DNA of 64,000 nucleotides from JBDFMH01 sp047238125 (lineage in GTDB: Bacteria > Pseudomonadota > Alphaproteobacteria > Sphingomonadales > Sphingomonadaceae), in the NCBI RefSeq assembly GCF_047238125.1, contig NZ_JBDFMH010000001.1, forward strand, positions 2,914,001-2,978,000. Direction: 5' to 3'. Under the pieces are notes generated by a model. The model was not told the DNA's origin, ran no database searches, and saw only the letters and a program-made list of their open reading frames with translations. Below, piece by piece: positions 58,669 to 64,000 of this stretch. The position numbers and the translations under genes were made by a program. Every line of letters starts with the position of its first letter. The stretch's first letter is position 1.

Positions 58669-59360
58669 CACTCGATCTCCAGCTCGCGGCTCAGCGTGGC
58701 GTGGAAACCGTCGGCGAAGCGGTTGAGCTTGGCTTCGAACTTGTTCAGCTTGTGGGTCAGCCGGTTGTAGGCGATCACCGCCGGGATCGCGGCGAACAGG
58801 CCCAGCGCCGTCGCGAACAGCGCTTCGGCGATGCCGGGCGCGACCACGCCGAGCGAGGTGTTCTGGCTGGCGGCGATATCGGTGAATGCGCGCATGATGC
58901 CCCACACGGTGCCGAACAGCCCGACGAACGGCGCGACCGAGCCGATTGTGGCCAGGATGTTCAGCCGATCGGAAAGCTTGTCCATCTCCTGCGCGGCGGC
59001 CGCTGCCATCGCGGTCGCCAGCCGGGCGCGGGTGCCTTCTCGATCGACCGGCTTGCGCGCGGTGGAGCGCCGCCATTCGGACACGCCGGCTGAAAAGATT
59101 TTCGCGGACGGCAGATCCTCGCGGCCGGCACCGTCATACAGCCGGTCGATATCCTCGGCCTTCCAGAAATCCTGCTCGAACCGCGCGCTGGCCTTGGCGA
59201 CTCGGGACAGCTTCAGCTGGTGTGCGATGATGATCGCCCAGGTCCAGATGCTGGCAAACAGCAGGCCAAGCATCACCGTCTTCACGACGATGTCGGCTTG
59301 CAGGAACAGCGTGATCGGCGACAGGAGATTGCCCTGGGTGGTCAGCTCGATACCGGTCAT
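58668..59360 (-). CDS. tolQ: Tol-Pal system protein TolQ (ExbB-like)
   Basis: MotA/TolQ/ExbB proton channel protein of 230 residues with three membrane helices (VVKTVMLGLLFASIWTWAII; LATIGSVAPFVGLFGTVWGI; SLGVVAPGIAEALFATALGL). The second and third carry the family's Thr and Gly/Ala signature (APFVGLFGTVWGIM). It forms the stator with TolR. The open frame extends to 59432, but ATG 59358-59360 (MTGIELTTQG) gives the standard length and lies 4 bp after the ybgC stop. Confidence 0.95.
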   Translation of the reverse strand: MTGIELTTQGNLLSPITLFLQADIVVKTVMLGLLFASIWTWAIIIAHQLKLSRVAKASARFEQDFWKAEDIDRLYDGAGREDLPSAKIFSAGVSEWRRSTARKPVDREGTRARLATAMAAAAAQEMDKLSDRLNILATIGSVAPFVGLFGTVWGIMRAFTDIAASQNTSLGVVAPGIAEALFATALGLFAAIPAVIAYNRLTHKLNKFEAKLNRFADGFHATLSRELEIE

Positions 59361-59364
59361 TCGA

Positions 59365-59820
59365 TCAATCAGCCCCTTGCAGCCGCGAAAAAAGTGCGAC
59401 CCAGTCGCGCGGCTGACGCCGGGGCCGTCCATCGGGAGCCAGGAAGGCCGCGGTCACATCCGCGCTCGCCAGTTCCTCATCCCCGCGCATGACTCGTTGC
59501 TGAATGACGCACGAAGCCGCGCGGATATCCGTCAGCCGCGAGATGATCAGGAGCGCATCGTCCAGTCGCGCCGGCCGTCGATAGCGGATCGCCAGTTCGG
59601 ACACTGCATAGGCGCCGGTGCCATCTTCCTGCGCGGCGCGCTGGTCGATGCCGGCTGCGCGCAGCATGTCGCTGCGGGCGCGTTCCATGAAGCGCAGATA
59701 GTTCGCGTGATAGACGATGCCGGTGAGGTCGGTGTCCTCGAAATAGACGCGCACCGCGAAGCGATGTTCGGGCCCGTCGAAATATCCGGCATGCGGCTGG
59801 TCGCGGTCGTCCTTAACCAT
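59365..59820 (-). CDS. ybgC: tol-pal system-associated acyl-CoA thioesterase YbgC
   Basis: Hotdog-fold 4HBT thioesterase of 151 residues. The catalytic region is VYFEDTDLTGIVYHANYLRF, with the conserved Asp and His/Tyr/Asn residues. It hydrolyses short or medium acyl-CoA (or ACP) thioesters in the cytosol, and in this operon it may link phospholipid turnover to envelope constriction. ATG 59818-59820 begins 39 bp after the ruvB stop. Standard member of the ruvB-ybgC-tol-pal cluster. Confidence 0.95.
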   Translation of the reverse strand: MVKDDRDQPHAGYFDGPEHRFAVRVYFEDTDLTGIVYHANYLRFMERARSDMLRAAGIDQRAAQEDGTGAYAVSELAIRYRRPARLDDALLIISRLTDIRAASCVIQQRVMRGDEELASADVTAAFLAPDGRPRRQPRDWVALFSRLQGAD

Positions 59821-59846
59821 CCGCGCGGGCTTAGCGGCTGAGGCGA

Positions 59847-59860
59847 GGGGGGCAACCCCC
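59847..59860 (-). repeat. short stem-loop at the ruvB stop
   Basis: GGGGGGCAACCCCC can fold into a 5-bp stem right at the ruvB stop codon, 40 bp before ybgC. Possibly a translational or mRNA-stability element within the operon; weak. Confidence 0.3.
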
Positions 59861-60882
59861 TACAGATCCAGCCCGCCCTGAGCGCCTTCGGGCGGCACCA
59901 GCCCGAGATGCGTCCAGCCCCGCCCGTTCAGGCAGCGGCCGCGCGCGGTGCGGGCGACCAGGCCGAGCTGGATCAGATAGGGTTCGATCACTTCCTCGAT
60001 CGTGTCGCGCGGCTCGCTCAGGCCCGCGGCCAGCGTCTCCACGCCCACCGGGCCGCCGCGATAGATGTCGGCGATCATCGCTAGGTAGCGCCGATCCATC
60101 GCGTCGAGCCCGAGCGCATCGACCTCGAGCCGGGTCAGCGCCGCATCGGCCGCGCGCGCATCGACGATCGCGGTGCCCGCGACATTGGCGAAATCTCGCA
60201 CCCGGCGCAGCAGTCGCCCCGCGATCCGCGGCGTGCCACGCGCGCGCCGGGCGATCTCGGCCGCGCCATCGGGGGCGATGCCCAGTCCGAGCAGCCCGGC
60301 CGCGCGCCGCACCACGCTTTCCAGTTCGGCCACGGTATAGAATTGCAGCCGCACCGGGATGCCGAAGCGATCGCGCAAGGGGGTCGTCAGCAGGCCCTGG
60401 CGAGTGGTGGCGCCGACCAGTGTGAAGCGCGGCAGATCGATCCGCACGCTGCGCGCGGACGGCCCCTCGCCGATCATCAGATCGAGCGCGCGATCCTCCA
60501 TCGCCGGATAGAGCACTTCCTCAACCGCGGGCTGCAGCCGGTGAATCTCGTCGATGAACAGGACATCGCCATCCTCGAGATTGGTCAGCAGCGCCGCCAG
60601 ATCGCCTGATTTCTGGATCACCGGGCCCGATGTCGCGCGGAACCCTACGCCCATTTCGCGTGCAACGATCTGCGCCAGCGTGGTCTTGCCCAGGCCCGGC
60701 GGGCCGAACAGCAGCACATGATCCAGCGCCTCGCCCCGCGTCTTCGCCGCGCTGATGAAGATGCGCAGATTGTCGCGCGCGGCCGCCTGGCCGACGAAAT
60801 CGTCAAGCGTCTTTGGGCGCAGCGCCGCATCCACATCCTCGGGCCGGCGGGCGGCGGTCAGCAGGCGATCGTCTTCGTCCAT
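59860..60882 (-). CDS. ruvB: Holliday junction branch migration DNA helicase RuvB
   Basis: AAA+ motor of 340 residues that drives branch migration with RuvA. Walker A GPPGLGKT at 60-67, Walker B LFIDEIH at about 108-114, sensor 1 LVGATTRQG, arginine finger RDRFGI, and a C-terminal winged helix. It heads the cluster ruvB-ybgC-tolQ-tolR-tolA-tolB-pal. ruvC and ruvA, often directly upstream, are not there; instead a divergent membrane protein gene begins at 60981. No unusual residue seen. Confidence 0.98.
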   Translation of the reverse strand: MDEDDRLLTAARRPEDVDAALRPKTLDDFVGQAAARDNLRIFISAAKTRGEALDHVLLFGPPGLGKTTLAQIVAREMGVGFRATSGPVIQKSGDLAALLTNLEDGDVLFIDEIHRLQPAVEEVLYPAMEDRALDLMIGEGPSARSVRIDLPRFTLVGATTRQGLLTTPLRDRFGIPVRLQFYTVAELESVVRRAAGLLGLGIAPDGAAEIARRARGTPRIAGRLLRRVRDFANVAGTAIVDARAADAALTRLEVDALGLDAMDRRYLAMIADIYRGGPVGVETLAAGLSEPRDTIEEVIEPYLIQLGLVARTARGRCLNGRGWTHLGLVPPEGAQGGLDL

Positions 60883-60980
60883 CGGTACGCGCTTAGCGTG
60901 CGCGACGCTTTGCGGGAACCGCGTTGCACCATTCCATTCACCGCGCTCCTGACATAGCGTGCGCCCCGGGGGACATCATC

Positions 60981-62207
60981 ATGGCGACGGCTGCGATTCC
61001 CGATGCGGTGCGCGATCCGCTGGTCGAGCCGGCCGGCGCGGGGCTGACGCGGGCCGGGACGGTGCGGGTGGATGCGATCGATCGGCTGCGCGGACTGGTG
61101 ATCGCGCTGATGGTGCTCGATCATGTCCGCGACTTCTTCCATGTCGACGTGATCGCCTATGACCCGACCGATCCGGCGCGGACCACCGCGATCCTGTTCG
61201 CCACGCGCTGGATCACCCATCTGTGTGCGCCGACCTTCGTGTTCCTCGCCGGCGTGTCCATCCACTTCCAGAAGGCGGACGGCAAGCCGGATGCCGCGCT
61301 GTCCCGCTTCCTGCTGACGCGGGGGGCATGGCTGGTCGTCCTGGAATGCACGCTGGTCAGCTTCGGCTTCAACTTCGGCGCGCCGTTCCTGTTCCTGCAG
61401 GTGATCTGGGCGATCGGGATGAGCATGATCGCGATGAGCCTGATCGCGTGCCTGCCCACGCGCGCGGTATTGGCGATCGGCGGTGCACTGCTGCTGGTCT
61501 GCCCACTCCTGCTGGCCGCCACCGAGGGGGCGACCGGGCTTGGCGCAATCGTGCGAACGATCGCGATCGCGCCCGGGACGCTGCCGGGCCTGCCCACTTT
61601 CCAGCCCTATCCGGTGCTGCCCTGGCTGGCAGTCATGTGCCTGGGCTTCGGGCTCGGCCCTGTCTTCCGCCAGCCTGCACGCGAACGGCGCCGCGCGGTG
61701 CTGGGGATCGCACTCGGGCTGCTGGCCGCATTCCTCGTGCTGCGCGGGCTCAACGGCTATGGCGATCCTGCACCCTGGCATGGCTGGCCGACAGCCGGCC
61801 AGACGGTGATGGGGTTCCTCAACATCTCCAAATATCCGCCTTCGCCGGATTATGTCGCGATCACGCTCGGCCTGTCGCTGCTGCTGTTCCTGCTGCTGGA
61901 GAGGCTGGGCGGTGCGGCATCGCGCGTCCTGCTCGATTTCGGGCGGACGCCGCTCTTCACCTATCTGTGCCATCTCTACATCGCGCACGGGCTGATGCTC
62001 TTGACTGCGGCAGCGATGGGGATGCCGGCCGTCGCCATCAACCTGTTGCCGAACTGGTTCGCAGGCACGATCCCGGCGAGCTGGGGTTTCTCGCTCACCA
62101 CCGTCTATTGCGTCTGGCTGCTCGTGCTGGCGATGCTGGTGCCGCTGGCACGCTGGTTTGCAGGCGTGAAGCGGCGTCGGCGGGACTGGTGGCTGGGCTA
62201 TCTGTGA
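60981..62207 (+). CDS. DUF1624/heparan-alpha-glucosaminide N-acetyltransferase-like membrane protein
   Basis: 408 residues, about ten membrane helices. The N-terminal RLRGLVIALMVLDHVRDFF is the signature of the DUF1624/HGSNAT-like acyltransferase group: the Arg and the His/Asp of DHVRDF. Families related to human HGSNAT move acetyl groups from acetyl-CoA across a membrane. Start ATG 60981 with GGGGGA 7 nt upstream; the frame is open 19 codons further. Its stop overlaps a possible GTG start of the next gene. Acyl acceptor unknown; an envelope sugar is a guess. Confidence 0.85.
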   Translation: MATAAIPDAVRDPLVEPAGAGLTRAGTVRVDAIDRLRGLVIALMVLDHVRDFFHVDVIAYDPTDPARTTAILFATRWITHLCAPTFVFLAGVSIHFQKADGKPDAALSRFLLTRGAWLVVLECTLVSFGFNFGAPFLFLQVIWAIGMSMIAMSLIACLPTRAVLAIGGALLLVCPLLLAATEGATGLGAIVRTIAIAPGTLPGLPTFQPYPVLPWLAVMCLGFGLGPVFRQPARERRRAVLGIALGLLAAFLVLRGLNGYGDPAPWHGWPTAGQTVMGFLNISKYPPSPDYVAITLGLSLLLFLLLERLGGAASRVLLDFGRTPLFTYLCHLYIAHGLMLLTAAAMGMPAVAINLLPNWFAGTIPASWGFSLTTVYCVWLLVLAMLVPLARWFAGVKRRRRDWWLGYL

Positions 62208-62218
62208 GGGAGAGGGCA

Positions 62219-63349
62219 TTGATCGATCGACGCAACCTGCTCGGCCTGATAGCCGCCGCGCCGCTGCTGGCCCGACCCTCCATGGCGTTCGCGGCGTCGC
62301 CCTTTCCGACGGCGCGATTCGATCAGGCGATCGTGATCGACGGGCTTGGCGGGTTCGACGATCCATATGGCAAGGAGGGCGATGTCCGGATCAGCGATCG
62401 CGGTTGGGCCGAAATCCGCGCCTCGGGGGCGACCGCGTTTCATTTCACGATGGGCGAAGTCGGCAACGAGAAGGACGGCGGCTGGCTGGATACGCTGAAG
62501 TCGTTCGGCCAGATCGGCGGTTTCCTCGACCCCAATGCCGATCGCTTCATGCTGGCGCGCTCTGCCGCCGATATTCGCGCGGCCAAGGCGGCGGGCAAGA
62601 TCGCGATCATCTACGGTTTGCAGGATACGGCGATGGTCGGGGCGGACCTCGATCGGCTTGCCGTGCTGAAGGGGCTGGGCGTACGCATCGTCCAGCTAAC
62701 CTACAATCTGCGCAACCTGTCGGGCGATGGCGCGCTGGAGCCCGCGCAATCGGGGCTATCGCGGCTCGGCCGGCGGACGATCGAGCGGATCGAGGCCGAG
62801 AAGCTGCTGCTGGATCTGAGCCATGGCGGGCGCCGTACGATTGCGGAGGCGGTAGCCGCGGCGAAGCGGCCACCCATCATCAGCCATACCGGCTGCCGCG
62901 CGCTGCACGACAATCCCCGCAACGTCGACGATGCATCGCTGAAAGCGGTGGCAAACAAGGGCGGCGTGATCGGGATCTACTGGATGCCGTTCCTGGTGGC
63001 GAACGGCAAGCCAACGGGGGCCGATCTCGTGCGCCACATGGATCATGTCGTGAAGCTCTGCGGCGAGGATCATGTCGCGATCGGCACCGACGGCAATCTG
63101 AGCAAGACCGTGATCGACGACAAGGCGCGCGCCCGCCAGAAGAAGTTCTACGAGGATCGCACCGCGCGCGGCATCGCTGCCCCGGGCGAGGGGCCGGACA
63201 TCTTCAATATCGTCACCGAATGGGATGGCCCGATGCGGTTCCGCAAGCTGGCCGACGGTCTTGCCGCTGCCGGCTGGAGCAGCGCGCGCATCGAAAAGGC
63301 GCTCGGCGGCAATCTGATGCGGCTCTACGCCGACGTGTGGGGCAGTTGA
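62219..63349 (+). CDS. M19-family membrane dipeptidase-like protein lacking several zinc ligands
   Basis: 376 residues, Tat-type signal (IDRRNLLGLIAAAPLLARPS) and a renal dipeptidase TIM barrel. Second-half ligands are present: His in LDLSHGGRR and in IISHTGCRAL, Asp in IGTDGN. The N-terminal HxD is replaced by DGLGGFDD, and the bridging Glu by Gln (YGLQDTAM). It may bind one metal or none. TTG 62219 follows a GGGAGAGGG; GTG 62204 would overlap the upstream stop by GTGA. The pair with the acyltransferase-like gene suggests a shared envelope role. Confidence 0.85.
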   Translation: MIDRRNLLGLIAAAPLLARPSMAFAASPFPTARFDQAIVIDGLGGFDDPYGKEGDVRISDRGWAEIRASGATAFHFTMGEVGNEKDGGWLDTLKSFGQIGGFLDPNADRFMLARSAADIRAAKAAGKIAIIYGLQDTAMVGADLDRLAVLKGLGVRIVQLTYNLRNLSGDGALEPAQSGLSRLGRRTIERIEAEKLLLDLSHGGRRTIAEAVAAAKRPPIISHTGCRALHDNPRNVDDASLKAVANKGGVIGIYWMPFLVANGKPTGADLVRHMDHVVKLCGEDHVAIGTDGNLSKTVIDDKARARQKKFYEDRTARGIAAPGEGPDIFNIVTEWDGPMRFRKLADGLAAAGWSSARIEKALGGNLMRLYADVWGS

Positions 63350-63355
63350 TCTGAT

Positions 63356-63372
63356 CCTCCCCCGCATGGGGG
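63356..63372. terminator. short hairpin between convergent genes
   Basis: CCCCC and GGGGG pair around GCAT directly after the dipeptidase-like gene and before the end of the kinase gene. Followed by AATT rather than a T-run; weak terminator. Confidence 0.4.
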
Positions 63373-63379
63373 AATTGGC

Positions 63380-64000
63380 TCAGCCCAGCTGCTGCGCAAC
63401 CAGCGCCTTCAGGTCCGCTTCCGGTCGCGCGCCATAGTGCGAGATCACTTCGGCCGCTGCGATCGCGCCGATGCGTAGCGACTCCTCCAGGCTGCGGCCG
63501 CGGACATGGCCGAACAGGAAGCCGGCGGAGAACAGGTCACCCGCGCCAGTCGTGTCGACCACCTTGTCGATCGGCTGGGCCGCGACCTCGGCGCGCTCCC
63601 CGCCCGAGACCGCGATCGCGCCCGCGGCACCCCGGGTCGTCACCAGTACCGGCACCTGCGCCGCAATCTCCGCGACCGCCGCCTCGAAGTCCGATGCGTC
63701 GGCCAGCGCCAGCAGCTCCTCTTCGTTGGCGAACAGGATGTCGATGTCGCCATCGGCGATCAGCTTGCGGAAATCGGCGCGGTGGTTGTGGATGCAGAAC
63801 TCGGCCGAAACGCCGAGCGCCACCTTGCGGCCGGCCGACTTGGCATAGCGGATGGCGCGCTTCATCGCTTCGCGCGGCTCGGCGGGATCCCAGAGATAGC
63901 CTTCGAGCAGCAGGATGCCTGCGCCCGCCACCGCGTCCGCGTCGATCGAATCGGCGGGCAGATACTGGGCCGCGCCGAGATAGGTGTTCATCGTGCGCTG
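63380..64000 (-). CDS. PfkB-family carbohydrate/adenosine kinase, 5' end outside window
   Basis: The C-terminal 206 residues of a ribokinase-fold kinase. The PfkB signature DTTGAGDLFSAGFLFG carries the catalytic Asp and the anion hole. Upstream parts such as ANEEELLALAD and TTRGAAGAIAVSGG are typical of the adenosine kinase-like branch in alphaproteobacteria. The sequence before the first in-window ATG (63989-63991) continues in frame (QRTMNTYLGAAQYL is the internal signature), so the gene is cut by the window end. Substrate unknown: adenosine, ribose or fructose. Convergent with the M19 gene. Confidence 0.9.
   Translation of the reverse strand, partial: QRTMNTYLGAAQYLPADSIDADAVAGAGILLLEGYLWDPAEPREAMKRAIRYAKSAGRKVALGVSAEFCIHNHRADFRKLIADGDIDILFANEEELLALADASDFEAAVAEIAAQVPVLVTTRGAAGAIAVSGGERAEVAAQPIDKVVDTTGAGDLFSAGFLFGHVRGRSLEESLRIGAIAAAEVISHYGARPEADLKALVAQQLG

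Overview
The window is a stretch of GC-rich, densely packed chromosome from an alphaproteobacterium of the Sphingomonas type (order Sphingomonadales). The evidence is gene content: a crtY-crtI-crtB carotenoid cluster, a PgmG-like phosphohexomutase, a MipZ-type ATPase, aa3 cytochrome oxidase genes with ctaB, cox11 and SURF1, a TSUP/TIGR02186 pair, a PabB-PabC fusion, and short palindromic intergenic repeats common in sphingomonads. I see no rRNA, tRNA, prophage, insertion sequence or CRISPR array. This is core and near-core chromosome rather than an accessory island.

Layout. 1-2.9 kb: 3' part of thrS, infC and a small conserved protein. 2.9-7.1 kb (minus): crtY, crtI, a LOG-family gene and crtB, linked by 4-bp overlaps, making beta-carotene from GGPP. 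7.1-10.6 kb: TSUP exporter, its TIGR02186 partner and a HerA-like ATPase. 10.7-17 kb: M23 endopeptidase, SUV3-like helicase, S4 protein, an orphan [2Fe-2S] subunit, rpsU and a membrane FKBP. 17.2-22 kb (minus): pyrE, a serine hydrolase, pdxJ, acpS, lepB and an AI-2E permease, all overlapping.

22.2-32.1 kb (plus): cytochrome c oxidase and its assembly genes (coxB, ctaD, ctaB, small TM protein, cox11, coxC, DUF983, SURF1), then thrC, an M16 peptidase and a methyltransferase. 32.1-36.4 kb: panC diverging from mipZ and a membrane J-protein, then pgmG and a CHAP protein. 36.5-42.5 kb: GST, and three members of the ligase-associated DNA damage response set (Lhr-like helicase, exonuclease, PdeM) without the ligase. 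42.5-55.2 kb: TorF-like porin, MsrA, aminotransferase, PabBC, S9 and DUF885 peptidases, two RcnB-like proteins, FdxA and a DUF1275 protein. 55.2-60.9 kb (minus): the complete ruvB-ybgC-tolQRAB-pal cluster. 61-64 kb: an integral membrane acyltransferase-like protein, a divergent M19 dipeptidase and the 3' part of a PfkB sugar/nucleoside kinase.

Most notable points. A palindromic repeat lies in frame inside tolB and supplies part of its predicted signal peptide. LepB has Leu where the catalytic serine is expected. infC probably starts at ATA. A LOG-family gene is embedded in the carotenoid operon. The DNA ligase is missing from its usual neighbourhood. I found no wholly new multi-gene system. 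Start codons were often moved from the longest ORF to a position supported by ribosome binding site, overlap or domain boundary; coordinates of short non-coding features were read by eye and may be off by a base.
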